Notes: generated by a model from the sequence alone, not told the origin. A DNA stretch of 64,000 nt from Oceanobacillus piezotolerans (GCF_003665065.1 NZ_RCHR01000005.1:186001-250000), one strand, 5' to 3'. Positions 28,397 through 37,825 are shown, counted from the stretch's first letter. Numbers and translations are program-made.

Positions 28397-29377
28397 TTAA
28401 TCCCCGCCGCCTCCTGAATCACTGGAAGTGCTCGAACTAATATCTGTGATGCTTGAAATGATAACCGCTTGTTGTGCTTGAATGATAGCCTCCATAACGG
28501 TATGTATCCCAGCTTCGGTTATATTTGCATCCAATTTTTCAGTTGCATATAAACAAACAGCTAAAAGCAAATTCATATCCTTTTGCCATTTAATATGTTC
28601 GTTTAAAGCTTGGTATAGGTCTACTACCTCATTCATGTCAAATGCATTGGAAGGTAGTAGCGCTAGCAGGCCAATAGCAGAATAGTGTGAGGCTTTCGGA
28701 CGAATGTTTGCTTGACGAAATGTATCAAAAATAGAAGTACAGCGACTAACAAGATAAACAGGAGATTTATCCTCCTCCAGTACGAGGATATGACTTAGGA
28801 ATTGTAGATGATTTCCTTTTCGAAAGCCATTTTTATTTAATTCGTTGTAAAAGCCTTCTACCTTATCATTAATATTCGTTTCAGTATGGTAGGCTATTAA
28901 AGTTGCTAATGGGTAGTCCTCATACCCTGTAAGAAAGGCATGGTTCTTTTTCATTTTATCGTGGATTGCCTTCGACCTTTTAATTACATCATCAACTGAG
29001 GAAGTGCTCGTTTGTTTTCTCGTTAATACCAGTGAAGAAGCAATATAAGTATGGGAGCTGGAACTGAATTTATTTTGTCGGAATTTTTCATAAATATGGT
29101 ATAGCTCCGGGATTTCTTTAGACGGATTGTCGAAATTAACATCTAGCATTGCAGCTACGGTAAACCGCAAATAAGATTTCATCGGAGAGAAAAACCCAGC
29201 GTGGCGTTTAAGCTCATCGGCAATTTCTAGATAGTGATTCATACGAAATTCTTTTTGATTCATTACGTATATAGAGGCAGCCATCATGATAATGCGTTTA
29301 TCCGGAACCTTCCACTTTATCACTTTCGACAATTCGTTATAAATATCTATATAATATTTCACTTTATCTTTTGGCAT
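28397..29377 (-). CDS. DUF4003 family protein
   Basis: This 326-residue soluble, mostly helical protein matches the DUF4003 family of Bacillales. Recognisable stretches are HAGFFSPMKSYLRFTVAAMLD, FSSSSHTYIASSLVL and RPKASHYSAIGLLALLP. The C-terminus ends in a Ser-rich stretch and GGGGD. No function is known. The start ATG 29377 follows GGGAGGTATG. It is convergent with the DUF488 gene and divergent from the OsmC gene. Confidence 0.8.
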   Translation of the reverse strand: MPKDKVKYYIDIYNELSKVIKWKVPDKRIIMMAASIYVMNQKEFRMNHYLEIADELKRHAGFFSPMKSYLRFTVAAMLDVNFDNPSKEIPELYHIYEKFRQNKFSSSSHTYIASSLVLTRKQTSTSSVDDVIKRSKAIHDKMKKNHAFLTGYEDYPLATLIAYHTETNINDKVEGFYNELNKNGFRKGNHLQFLSHILVLEEDKSPVYLVSRCTSIFDTFRQANIRPKASHYSAIGLLALLPSNAFDMNEVVDLYQALNEHIKWQKDMNLLLAVCLYATEKLDANITEAGIHTVMEAIIQAQQAVIISSITDISSSTSSDSGGGGD

Positions 29378-29474
29378 TTTTCATACCTCCCTTATTTTTT
29401 TATACGTTTTCTCTAATCATTTGGTTTCGTTTATGAAAGGAAAATACGTTAAACTATAAATGGAGGTGATCATA

Positions 29475-29915
29475 TTGGCAGAACATCATTTTCATTTAAA
29501 GGCAGACTGGCCAGGTGGCAGAAATAGTGAAGGCTATATTGAAGCCGGCAACCTGAAAACAAAAATCTCTATTCCTCCTGAAATGGATGGGCCTGGTGTT
29601 GGAACGAACCCAGATGAGATGCTTCTGGGTGCTGCGGCAACCTGCTATATCATTACATTGGCAGCAATGATCGAGAGAGCAAAGTTACCTCTTGATGAAA
29701 TGTCCCTAGAATCAGAAGGGATTGTAGATGTTACAAATGGCGTTTTTACATACAAAAAAATAATCCATCGCCCCACTGTATCTTTACAAGCAAATGCGAC
29801 AGAGGAAGAGCACAGGAAAGTAGCACAACTTGTCGAGAAGGCGGAGAAAAGCTGTATGATATCAAGAGCCATCATGGGAAATGTCGAATTAGAGCTGCAA
29901 CCAACATTGAGGTAA
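29475..29915 (+). CDS. OsmC family protein
   Basis: This protein of about 146 residues has the OsmC/Ohr fold with the two conserved cysteines in AATCYIITLAAM (about 56) and AEKSCMISRAIMGNVEL (about 128). The family reduces organic or fatty acid hydroperoxides using these thiols. It starts with a TTG at 29475: GGAGGTGAT lies 5 bases upstream, while the in-frame ATG at 29460 overlaps that site. It is a single gene ending in a strong terminator. Confidence 0.86.
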   Translation: MAEHHFHLKADWPGGRNSEGYIEAGNLKTKISIPPEMDGPGVGTNPDEMLLGAAATCYIITLAAMIERAKLPLDEMSLESEGIVDVTNGVFTYKKIIHRPTVSLQANATEEEHRKVAQLVEKAEKSCMISRAIMGNVELELQPTLR

Positions 29916-29918
29916 AAG

Positions 29919-29946
29919 AAGCGCACCACAAGAGGGTGCGCTTTTC
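29919..29946 (+). terminator. Terminator after the OsmC gene
   Basis: Perfect 9-bp arms AAGCGCACC and GGTGCGCTT with a 7-base loop, followed by TTT, directly after the stop codon. Confidence 0.85.
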
Positions 29947-29953
29947 GTGTCGG

Positions 29954-30052
29954 ATCGCCGATATATTTTAATAATCGCATTATATTATGAAAACCACCGA
30001 TATATCGTAATAATCGCCGTTATATCGAGAAAATCACCAATTATTCTTTCGG
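29954..30052. repeat. Decayed tandem array, 20-nt period, GCCGATATAT core
   Basis: Five units beginning at 29954, 29974, 29993, 30013 and 30033 start with versions of ATCGCCGATATAT. The spacing is 19-20 bases. The same core, inverted, occurs four times at 50571-50640. It lies between the OsmC terminator and the ligD stop codon. Confidence 0.6.
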
Positions 30053-30124
30053 GTTCGTTAAGCCTTTGCGCCCGAATAGACTTAACTGCAGATTTTGTCG
30101 GATTGTAAGGGTTCCTTTCTGTTC

Positions 30125-31924
30125 TCAAGATCTGATTAATTGCAGCACCTTATCTAAATTCTGCTCCTGGCCGACCTTATAATAATCATGAAAAGGGCAT
30201 CCCAATTCCTGTACACGCTCTAGTACGTTTTCTATGGTAAATGATGTCGGATGTAATGAATCGGTTACTTCCTCCCAGTACAAAGGTGTAGCAACTGTTG
30301 CCTCTTCAGTCATTCGAGTGGAATAAGGGGCAATTAAAGTTTTGTCCTTTCCATGCTGGACATAATCAATGTAAAGTCTTCCTTGTCTATTTTTTTTCAT
30401 ACGTTCGGTTGTAAAAATGTCAGGATGTGTATTCTCGACTGTATAGGCAATTGCCTGGGTAAAAACAGCTGTTTCATCGTAGGTCATACTTCCTTCAGGT
30501 ATAGGGATGTGAATCTGTATGCCTTTGTTTCCAGAAGTTTTGACAAAGGAATGAAGGCCTAAGTCATCCAGGATAGGTTTAATAAAACGGGCAGCTTGAA
30601 TGGCTAGGTGAAATTTTTCCCGATTTGGTGGATCGAGATCAAATACAATTTCAATTGGATCCTTGCTAGTCACATACTGGAAGGGGACATGGTATTCCAA
30701 AGCACCGTGATTAGCAAACCAAATGAGCGATTCTAAATCTTGACAAAGAATAAGCCTTTCTCCTCCCTCAACAGGTACGCCTTCTATAAATGGAGGAGCG
30801 TAATCTGGGAGATGCTTCTGATAAAAAGACTCACCGTGGACCCCATCTGGGCAGCGGATTAACGTCAATGCCCGGTTCTTTAAATAGGGGAGCATATAAG
30901 GAGATATCTCCCGGAAGTAAGCAAGCAAATCTCCTTTTGCAAATCCCTGCTTGGGCCAAAATATTTTGTCTGTTTTTGAAATTTCACCTGGAATCATTGC
31001 TAAATCGAGTTTTAATTGCAGACTGGTACAATCATTTGCAGAAATAGCGGGCAAAAGAGAGGAAAATGCTGGCTCGCGCAGCTCTTCTCTATATAAATCT
31101 AATGTATGGACAGAAGCACATATTGCAGGTGGTAACGTATATACTTTGCCATCCCATTCACCATTCGATAAGAAAAGCTGCTTTAAGGTATCAGCTGCGT
31201 CTCCGTCTAGTCCATGTTTTACTTTTCCCACTTCTACGATTACATCCTGATTAAATACGCGAAAAGAATAATAGCCGTTATCTGGGTTGTAAGTCGTCAC
31301 GAAACCTTGAATGGTTCGCCAATTCTTTATTTTAAACCAGTCTCTATGTCCTTTTCCTGACGTATAAAGACTGTTTTTCCTTTTGGCAATCATTCCCTCT
31401 CCTTTGTACTCAAAGACCTTTCTCCATAATTCATTCGAATTTGAATATGCCTTTACATATTGAATAAATTGTTCTCCACTTAGATTATTACAAAAGGCTT
31501 CTAATGACTGCTTTCGCAAGTGGAATGCTTTAGACTCATAAGATACTCCATTTTCAGCTATCATATCAAAGGCCATAAAGGCGGCAGGCCGTTTTTGACT
31601 TTCTTTCTCGATCCTTTGTTTATCCTTTAATCTTCCGCGCTTTTGTATCCAAGAGAAGTTTGCTTGAAAGGCATTATTTAACACCACTAATTCCCCATCT
31701 AAACGAACAGGCAAATATTTGCTAATGATTGCTTCGTTATTATGACAATATGTAACAATTTCGGGGAATTGTGCCGTAAGATCTGTGTTATTTTTACTGA
31801 TTAACTTTACATTCCCGTCGACATTCCAATCCAGAATACAACGAAATCCATCATATTTCACTTCATACACCCACTCCTCTCCATTTGGGATGTCCTCACT
31901 GACAATCGGTTTCATAATATTCAT
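30125..31924 (-). CDS. ligD: Ligase-polymerase LigD of bacterial non-homologous end joining
   Basis: This 599-residue two-domain protein has an N-terminal ATP-dependent DNA ligase with the adenylation motif EVKYDGFRC (Lys about 23), RLDGELVVL, EGMIAKR and the OB-fold part to about 290. The C-terminal primase-polymerase domain (about 310-599) carries TDKIFWPKQGFAKGDLLAYF, EIVFDLDPP (metal-binding Asp pair) and KTSGNKGIQIHIPI. There is no phosphoesterase domain, as in B. subtilis LigD (YkoU). With Ku it repairs double-strand breaks, especially in spores. The start is ATG 31924 with GGAGGTATG upstream. It is divergent from ku. Confidence 0.95.
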   Translation of the reverse strand: MNIMKPIVSEDIPNGEEWVYEVKYDGFRCILDWNVDGNVKLISKNNTDLTAQFPEIVTYCHNNEAIISKYLPVRLDGELVVLNNAFQANFSWIQKRGRLKDKQRIEKESQKRPAAFMAFDMIAENGVSYESKAFHLRKQSLEAFCNNLSGEQFIQYVKAYSNSNELWRKVFEYKGEGMIAKRKNSLYTSGKGHRDWFKIKNWRTIQGFVTTYNPDNGYYSFRVFNQDVIVEVGKVKHGLDGDAADTLKQLFLSNGEWDGKVYTLPPAICASVHTLDLYREELREPAFSSLLPAISANDCTSLQLKLDLAMIPGEISKTDKIFWPKQGFAKGDLLAYFREISPYMLPYLKNRALTLIRCPDGVHGESFYQKHLPDYAPPFIEGVPVEGGERLILCQDLESLIWFANHGALEYHVPFQYVTSKDPIEIVFDLDPPNREKFHLAIQAARFIKPILDDLGLHSFVKTSGNKGIQIHIPIPEGSMTYDETAVFTQAIAYTVENTHPDIFTTERMKKNRQGRLYIDYVQHGKDKTLIAPYSTRMTEEATVATPLYWEEVTDSLHPTSFTIENVLERVQELGCPFHDYYKVGQEQNLDKVLQLIRS

Positions 31925-32042
31925 CCGAACATACCTCCTCTAATTTAGCTTAACCAAATGATGAACGTAAAAGATTACCATTTTTTTACAGCATACAGGG
32001 TGAATCAGATTGCCAAACTAAATTCAGGAGGGAGGTTCTTTC

Positions 32043-32891
32043 ATGCATACGATGTGGAAAGGAACAATAAGCTTTGGGCTTGTAAATATTCCAGTTAAAA
32101 TGCATGCAGCCACAGAGAATAAAGATGTTAAGCTAAGGCAGCTGCATAAGGAATGCAAGTCACCGGTAAAATATGAAAAGGTTTGTCCAGTATGTGAACA
32201 GGAATTAAAAGAGGAAGATATCGTCAAAGCTTATGAATATGCAAAAAATAAGTTTGTCATTTTAGATGAAGAGGATTTAAAGGCCATTAAAAAAGAACAA
32301 GGTGATAAAGCAGTTGAAATTGTCGACTTTGTAAAGCTTGAGGAAATTGACCCCATTTATTTTGAGAAAAGCTATTACCTGTCACCGAATGAGGGTGGAA
32401 GTAAGGCGTATAGTTTATTGCGAAAAGCCCTTGAAGAAACCGGCAAGATAGGGATAGCAAAAATGATGATACGCTCCAAGGAACAGCTAGCCGTTATCCG
32501 AGTATATAAAAACGCACTTGTTGTCGAAACGATTCATTATCCAGATGAGGTTCGGAGTGTCCAGGATGTTCCGAATGTACCTGAAGCAACTGAAATTGGC
32601 ACGAAGGAACTTGATACGGCGAAAATGCTGATTGAGCAATTAACCGCAGCTTTTGAACCAGAAAAATATAAAGATGATTATCGAACATCGCTGCTCGATT
32701 TAATTGAAGAGAAGAAAAATACTGAGCAGGTTGCTACAGCTAAAGATAAAGCGGTACCGAATAATGTAACCAACTTAATGGACGCCCTTCAAGCTTCACT
32801 AGACCGAGCCAAAAAGGAAAAGCCGAAGCCGAAACCAGCTAACCCAAAACGAAAAACAAAAACGGCTGTAAAGAAAAAGGCAACATCATAA
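32043..32891 (+). CDS. ku: DNA end-binding protein Ku
   Basis: This 282-residue bacterial Ku starts MWKGTISFGLVNIPVKMH and carries CPVCEQELKEEDIVKAYEY, SYYLSPNEGGSKAYSLLRKALEETGKIGIAKMMIRSKEQLAVIRVY and a basic Lys/Pro-rich tail (about 245-282) typical of the DNA-binding extension. It binds broken DNA ends as a dimer and recruits LigD. It shares a 118-base divergent region with ligD. The start ATG 32043 follows AGGAGGGAGGTTC. In B. subtilis these genes are forespore-expressed; a CATACAG at about 32000 could be a sigma-G -10 element, but I saw no good -35. Confidence 0.95.
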   Translation: MHTMWKGTISFGLVNIPVKMHAATENKDVKLRQLHKECKSPVKYEKVCPVCEQELKEEDIVKAYEYAKNKFVILDEEDLKAIKKEQGDKAVEIVDFVKLEEIDPIYFEKSYYLSPNEGGSKAYSLLRKALEETGKIGIAKMMIRSKEQLAVIRVYKNALVVETIHYPDEVRSVQDVPNVPEATEIGTKELDTAKMLIEQLTAAFEPEKYKDDYRTSLLDLIEEKKNTEQVATAKDKAVPNNVTNLMDALQASLDRAKKEKPKPKPANPKRKTKTAVKKKATS

Positions 32892-32893
32892 AT

Positions 32894-32917
32894 GTCTCCA
32901 TTATGGAGGCGTTTTTT
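32894..32917 (+). terminator. Short terminator after ku
   Basis: CTCCA and TGGAG with a TTA loop are followed by GCGTTTTTT, right after the stop codon. The stem is short. The 350-base stretch from here to 33246 has no gene; it contains TTGACA at 33158 and TATAAT at 33208 that may belong to the acyltransferase promoter. Confidence 0.6.
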
Positions 32918-33246
32918 ACATAAGCTGCAGCAGGAGCAACAGTAGGGTTTCTGAAAAAAAGAGAAGTTATCTGCTTAATTCGATTTATAGGTAAGTGTTT
33001 TTGATTCCGACGTTGGGGTACATATAGAAGAAAGGAAAAGCAACATAGCGTGTTAGTTATTATATACCAATAAAAGGGGGAATTTCCTTCATTTACTATT
33101 TAAACACGAAATTCAATTACAATATTGTCACATTTTTTTCAGCAACCTTACAATCCGTTGACAATGGGCGGTTATAGATGATTTTTCTTTCAAAAAGGAG
33201 TAAATTGTATAATACAATTATAAATTATGTTGGAGGAGAAGGGAAA

Positions 33247-34257
33247 ATGGAGCGAAACGCATTTTTTGATAATGCGAAAGTACTGTTAATCTTTCTGGTC
33301 GTATTTGGTCATATGATTCAGCCATTTACTTCCGAATCACACATCGTAAATACTCTGTACCTGTGGATTTACACCTTTCATATGCCTGCTTTCATTCTAT
33401 TATCTGGTTTCTTTGCGAAAGGTGCGTCCGATAAAGGCTACATTGCTAAGCTTGCCAAGAAATTATTAGTTCCATATCTCATTTTTCAAATTTTATATAC
33501 ATTGTTTTACTTTTGGATAGGTAAGGAAGGATGGAATACCGGCATTTTTTATCCGCAATGGTCCTTGTGGTTCTTGTTTAGTTTATTTAGCTGGCATATT
33601 CTGCTGATTGGGTTTAAGAAACTAGCACCTCAATATGGGATTTCACTTGCAGTGCTGATTGGGTTATTGGTTGGTTATATAGGTGATATCGGACACACAT
33701 TCAGTCTATCGAGGACACTTGTATTCTTTCCGTTTTTCTTAATCGGCTATTGGTTGACGCAAAAACAAATTCTGATGGTTAAGAGGCCAGCAGTAAAATT
33801 AGTGTCGATCTTTATACTAATCGGAGTTGGTATCTCCTTAGCCATTGCCCCGGATCTTAATTCTGGTTGGTTATTAGCTTCTAAATCCTATGTTGACTTA
33901 GGTTTGGTCGAGTTAGGCGGGCTAGCAAGGCTGCTTGTTTATTTAACAGCAGCATTGATGACCGTAAGTATCCTTGCTTGGGTTCCACAGCAGAACTTCG
34001 GCTGGGTAACGGATATCGGAAGAAAGACATTATACGTCTATTTATTACACGGATTCTTCATTCAATGGTTCCGTGAGAAGAATCTTTTTGATGTTAGTAA
34101 TGTACTGGATATTACAGGTCTTGCTGTCCTTTCGGCGCTTATTGTCATTCTGTTGTCGAGTAATCCAATTAGACTCATTTCACAGCCAATTATTGAATGT
34201 AAAGCTTCCTTGTTAAAAAAGAGATGGCAAGAGAATCATAGCCAGCACCAACTATAA
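33247..34257 (+). CDS. Membrane acyltransferase (acyltransferase-3 family)
   Basis: This 336-residue integral membrane protein has about ten helices. The family start RNAFFDNAKVLLIFLVVFGHMIQPF includes the active-site His of the acyltransferase-3 family, and TFHMPAFILLSGFFAKG follows. Such proteins transfer acetyl or other acyl groups to cell-surface sugars or polymers. The acceptor is unknown; it resembles fucose 4-O-acetylase-like proteins. ATG 33247 follows GGAGGAGAAGGG; the longer frame from 33178 has no ribosome binding site. It ends in a terminator shared with the convergent YjiH-type gene. Confidence 0.85.
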   Translation: MERNAFFDNAKVLLIFLVVFGHMIQPFTSESHIVNTLYLWIYTFHMPAFILLSGFFAKGASDKGYIAKLAKKLLVPYLIFQILYTLFYFWIGKEGWNTGIFYPQWSLWFLFSLFSWHILLIGFKKLAPQYGISLAVLIGLLVGYIGDIGHTFSLSRTLVFFPFFLIGYWLTQKQILMVKRPAVKLVSIFILIGVGISLAIAPDLNSGWLLASKSYVDLGLVELGGLARLLVYLTAALMTVSILAWVPQQNFGWVTDIGRKTLYVYLLHGFFIQWFREKNLFDVSNVLDITGLAVLSALIVILLSSNPIRLISQPIIECKASLLKKRWQENHSQHQL

Positions 34258-34297
34258 AAAAAACCCCCTTATTCACTGCGAATAAGGGGGTTTTTTT
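34258..34297. terminator. Bidirectional terminator between acyltransferase and YjiH-type genes
   Basis: The AAAAACCCCCTTATTC arm pairs with GAATAAGGGGGTTTTT around ACTGC-type loop bases. A-run and T-run on either side serve both convergent genes; it reaches into the stop codon of the minus-strand gene. Confidence 0.92.
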
Positions 34298-35639
34298 AAA
34301 AGATTAGATGTGCCATTAATGCAATAACTGGTAAAGTTATAATAGTACGCAATAAGAAAATGATAATTAAGTCCAGGAAGGTCACAGGGATTTTTGATCC
34401 CAGCAGTAATCCGCCAACCTCAGACATGTAAATTAATTGTGTAACAGATAGAGCAGCGATCACAAATCGAGTGAGCTCTGATTCGATGCTTGCTCCTAAA
34501 ATTGATGGGAGAAACATATCAGCAAAACCTATTAACACCGTTTCGGATGCTTCCTGTGCGTAAGGGATTTGCAATAACTCAAGAAACGGAATAAATGGTG
34601 CCCCTAACCATTGGAAGAATGGAGTATACTCAGCGATAATAAGTGCAATCAATCCAAATGCCATCACAATAGGTGCAACACCCATCCACATATCTAGGAT
34701 ATTTTGTCCGCCTTCTTTAAAAAATTTGTAGACACTGTTTTCTTTCTTGGCGCGTTCAAGGGCATTTTTATAACCATACGTTAAGACGTTATAGCCTTTT
34801 GGCAGACTTTCATCAATCTGTTCCGACGATTCATTTACATAGGTATCCGCCTTTCTTGATAAAGGTGGGATCCGCGGCATAATAAGTGCTGCAACTAAAC
34901 CAGCAACTACAATAGTAAGATAAAATGGTGCAAACATTTCCCCTAAGTCAACTGTGTCAAGCACTACTAATGAGAATGTAATGGACACAATAGAGAAGGT
35001 CGTACCAATAACTGCAGCCTCACGCTTTGTATAAAAGCCTTCCTCGTATTGTTTACTTGTTAAGAGTACTCCGATTGTTCCATCGCCAATCCAGGAGGCG
35101 ATAGCATCGATAGAAGAACGTCCAGGTAATTTAAATAACGGACGCATAACTTTTTGCATCATCGTACCAAAAAACTCCAGCAAACCAAAATTCGTTAATA
35201 AAGGCAAAAATAAACCTGCGAATAAAAATACTGCAAAAAGCACATGCAATAAACTGTCTAATAACAATTGTCCCGTATTTGGTCCGTGAATTGCTTCGGG
35301 TCCAAGTCTAAAGAAGACCATCACAGCAAAAATAGCAGCTAGCACTCTAGTAATCGTCCAGAATACACTAGTATGGAATAATTGATGGAAGAATGGTGTT
35401 TTACTAAATGTTTGTTCACCGCCGAACTTAGCGATTAACGTAAAAACAGCAGTAAAGACAATAATGACCATCATGATAGCCGATAGCTGACTGCTTAACA
35501 GTGCTTGTACCCAATTAGCAAAGAAGGCGATTGGAATAGTTAAACCTTCTTCAGTTGAAACAGGGATAATAAATAAAAATATTCCTATTAGGGAAGGAAT
35601 AATGAATTTTATATGTGTACTTAACTTAAAGTCTTTCAT
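34296..35639 (-). CDS. YjiH family membrane protein (nucleoside-recognition Gate domains)
   Basis: This 447-residue membrane protein has about ten helices. Its features are IDAIASWIGDGTIGVLLTSKQYEEGFYTKREAAVIGTTFS, typical of Gate/nucleoside-recognition proteins, and a C-terminal region IPFLELLQIPYAQEASETVLIGFADMFLPSIL. This is the pattern of the YjiH family, related to SpoIIM/SpmA-like proteins; transport of an unknown solute is likely. A soluble loop of about 60 residues (about 260-320) separates the halves. The start ATG 35639 has only a weak ribosome binding site (AAAGTAGG, distant). Confidence 0.78.
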   Translation of the reverse strand: MKDFKLSTHIKFIIPSLIGIFLFIIPVSTEEGLTIPIAFFANWVQALLSSQLSAIMMVIIVFTAVFTLIAKFGGEQTFSKTPFFHQLFHTSVFWTITRVLAAIFAVMVFFRLGPEAIHGPNTGQLLLDSLLHVLFAVFLFAGLFLPLLTNFGLLEFFGTMMQKVMRPLFKLPGRSSIDAIASWIGDGTIGVLLTSKQYEEGFYTKREAAVIGTTFSIVSITFSLVVLDTVDLGEMFAPFYLTIVVAGLVAALIMPRIPPLSRKADTYVNESSEQIDESLPKGYNVLTYGYKNALERAKKENSVYKFFKEGGQNILDMWMGVAPIVMAFGLIALIIAEYTPFFQWLGAPFIPFLELLQIPYAQEASETVLIGFADMFLPSILGASIESELTRFVIAALSVTQLIYMSEVGGLLLGSKIPVTFLDLIIIFLLRTIITLPVIALMAHLIF

Positions 35640-35828
35640 AATAACTTTAGCCTACTTTCCTTTGGTGATTTCTTGCATAATTATACAATGAGATGAAATA
35701 TTATTCAATATAAACTTGCATCATTTCATTTGTCTATAAATGGAAGTTTCCTATATGGTTAAAAGAGGAATAGATACAGCATATTGGTTATAAGAATAGA
35801 AAAAGCTTGATTTCTGAGGTGTTAATCG

Positions 35829-37481
35829 GTGAAGAGAATAAAGTACAATCTTGTTTATCGCAGTACAGTGATTGTTTGGATGGTTATCAAGTTTATTGCA
35901 AAAATATATATTTTTTATTTCCGGACTTCCATTTGGGATGAAAAAACAAAGAAAAAATGGAATGAGCTTTTAGTTAATATGGCTAAGGAGTACCGGATGA
36001 AGGCTGAAAAGCTTGGCGGGATCCTAATTAAAGTCGGTCAGTTTTTAAGTACAAGAACCGATTTTATGCCAGAGGTTTTTATTAAACAACTTACGGAATT
36101 AGTAGACCATGTACCACCTATGCCTTATGAATACGCAAAGAAAACACTGGAGGAAGAGTGGGGAACTCAAGTTGAAACGAATTTGAAATACATAAATAAA
36201 TCTTCCATCGCCTCTGCTTCAATTGGGGAGGTATATCACGGGTATTTAAATGATGGAACAGAGGTAGCAATCAAAGTACGGCGCTATCGAATTAACGAAG
36301 TATTTCATAAGGACTTTGTCGCGCTTCGAATGGTATTTTGGATTCTAAAGGTGTTTACAGGCTTTGGAAAAAAGGCTGATTTGAACGCATTATATAGAGA
36401 ACTAGTTGAAGTCATGGATCGAGAATTAGATTTTGAACAAGAATTAGGCTTTGGGAAGTACTTTCAGGAACGATATAAAGATGAAGAAACCATTCGTATC
36501 CCAGAGTATTATGAAGAACTCAGCACAAAGAAAGTGCTGGTAATGGAATGGATCCATGGAGCAAAAATAACAGATCAAGAGTTTTATCATGAATACCACA
36601 TAGATAGGGAACAGACAGCCAAGAACATCTTTGAATTCTATATGGACCAGTTTTTAAACCCTGGGAAGTTTCATGCAGATCCGCATTCAGGCAATCTTCT
36701 CATTCAAAAAAATGGACAAATAGCGATTATTGACTTCGGGATGATTGGAGAAATAAAGAAAAAAGATATTGACCAATTTAAATTATTAATTCAGGGATTT
36801 ATAATTGAAAACTATGATATTGTAGTGGATGCGCTTGACAAGATGAACTTTCTTCTTCCTGATGCAGACAAGAAAAAAATGAAACGTATTATCCGGGAAA
36901 CGGTAGAAGTATATTCGGATGGCTCCTTAAAGAATTTCGATGCTGCAGTGGTGGATCAGATTTATGAAGAACTTAATGTTATTATGAGAGACCAAGCCAT
37001 ACAAATGCCTGCGAATTATGCTTATTTGCTAAGGGCAATGTCGATTGTGGTTGGGGTGATTATCTCTGTTAACCCACAGATCGATATTATCAAGTGGGCC
37101 AAACCAATCATAAAGGATTGGTTTGGGAGAAGAAGTATTGTGGAATCTATAACAAAGCAATATGTAAAAAATGCAACAGAGCCATTGTTATCTTATCCTA
37201 AAGCATTGCTTAACTTTTTGGAAAATGGGGAAAAGGATAGGAAATGGGATAAGGAAAAACACTATATCCAATTAAAACATCAATATTATTTACTTTTGGA
37301 TATCCTATCCTTTATCATGATAATAGTAGGTATCAGTTTACTATCCTATGGACTAAGCGTCGCAGCTAACAGCTTTATCGTAATAGGCACAATCATCTCA
37401 GGTATCTTTACTATACTAATAAGCATTACCTTAATGATGCATTATCGATTAATTCGTAAAAGGCGTAAGGAGGTGCAGTAA
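35829..37481 (+). CDS. AarF/UbiB/ABC1-type atypical protein kinase family protein
   Basis: This 550-residue protein has the UbiB family pattern: an N-terminal helix, the KxGQ motif in GGILIKVGQFLSTRTD, SASIGEVYHGYLNDGTEVAIKV (nucleotide-binding Lys), FHADPHSGNLLIQ and AIIDFGMIG (metal-binding), and two C-terminal membrane helices (about 490-540). In other bacteria UbiB supports quinone biosynthesis; in Firmicutes the role is unknown. The GTG start at 35829 follows GAGGTGTTAATCG. The next gene starts directly after its stop codon, so the two are coupled. Confidence 0.9.
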   Translation: MKRIKYNLVYRSTVIVWMVIKFIAKIYIFYFRTSIWDEKTKKKWNELLVNMAKEYRMKAEKLGGILIKVGQFLSTRTDFMPEVFIKQLTELVDHVPPMPYEYAKKTLEEEWGTQVETNLKYINKSSIASASIGEVYHGYLNDGTEVAIKVRRYRINEVFHKDFVALRMVFWILKVFTGFGKKADLNALYRELVEVMDRELDFEQELGFGKYFQERYKDEETIRIPEYYEELSTKKVLVMEWIHGAKITDQEFYHEYHIDREQTAKNIFEFYMDQFLNPGKFHADPHSGNLLIQKNGQIAIIDFGMIGEIKKKDIDQFKLLIQGFIIENYDIVVDALDKMNFLLPDADKKKMKRIIRETVEVYSDGSLKNFDAAVVDQIYEELNVIMRDQAIQMPANYAYLLRAMSIVVGVIISVNPQIDIIKWAKPIIKDWFGRRSIVESITKQYVKNATEPLLSYPKALLNFLENGEKDRKWDKEKHYIQLKHQYYLLLDILSFIMIIVGISLLSYGLSVAANSFIVIGTIISGIFTILISITLMMHYRLIRKRRKEVQ

Positions 37482-37787
37482 ATGAGTGATTATTTGAAAA
37501 AGGGATTTTTATTGGGTCTCGGAGCAGCTATCAGCGGGAAGGAAAAGCTGGAAAAGAAGCTGAAGGAACTAGTTGACAAAAACGAGCTAAGTCAAGAACA
37601 AGCAAAAACGGTGATGCAGAACTTTATTGACAAAGGTGACTTAAAAACCGGAGAATGGAGTTCAAAACAAAAGGATCAAGTCAAGAAAACAGCATCCGAT
37701 TTTGGTTTAGCAACGAAGGAAGAAGTAGAGGAACTTCGTCTAAGAATAATAGAATTAGAATCAAAGTTTAATGAAAAAGAAGAGTAA
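37482..37787 (+). CDS. Phasin-like small helical protein
   Basis: This 101-residue protein has a hydrophobic N-terminal patch (KKGFLLGLGAAISGKEKLEKKLKELV) followed by a heptad-like acidic helix (EEVEELRLRIIELESKF). This is the layout of phasin-family / PHA granule-associated-like proteins, which bind hydrophobic surfaces. Its start codon immediately follows the stop of the UbiB-type kinase gene, with AAGGAGGTGC inside the end of that gene. Translational coupling suggests a shared role, perhaps at membranes or lipid bodies. Confidence 0.72.
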   Translation: MSDYLKKGFLLGLGAAISGKEKLEKKLKELVDKNELSQEQAKTVMQNFIDKGDLKTGEWSSKQKDQVKKTASDFGLATKEEVEELRLRIIELESKFNEKEE

Positions 37788-37792
37788 GATAT

Positions 37793-37825
37793 AGAGTGGG
37801 CAAAACCTTTGCTCACTCTTTTTAA
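37793..37825 (+). terminator. Terminator after the UbiB-type/phasin-like operon
   Basis: AGAGTGgGCAAA and TTTGCtCACTCT (one mismatch) with an ACC loop are followed by TTTTT, a few bases after the stop. Confidence 0.85.

Noticed and set aside
31974..32020. Sigma-G promoter between ligD and ku
   Set aside because: A CATACAG-like -10 is present but I could not find a -35 at a suitable distance, so I do not list it as a feature.
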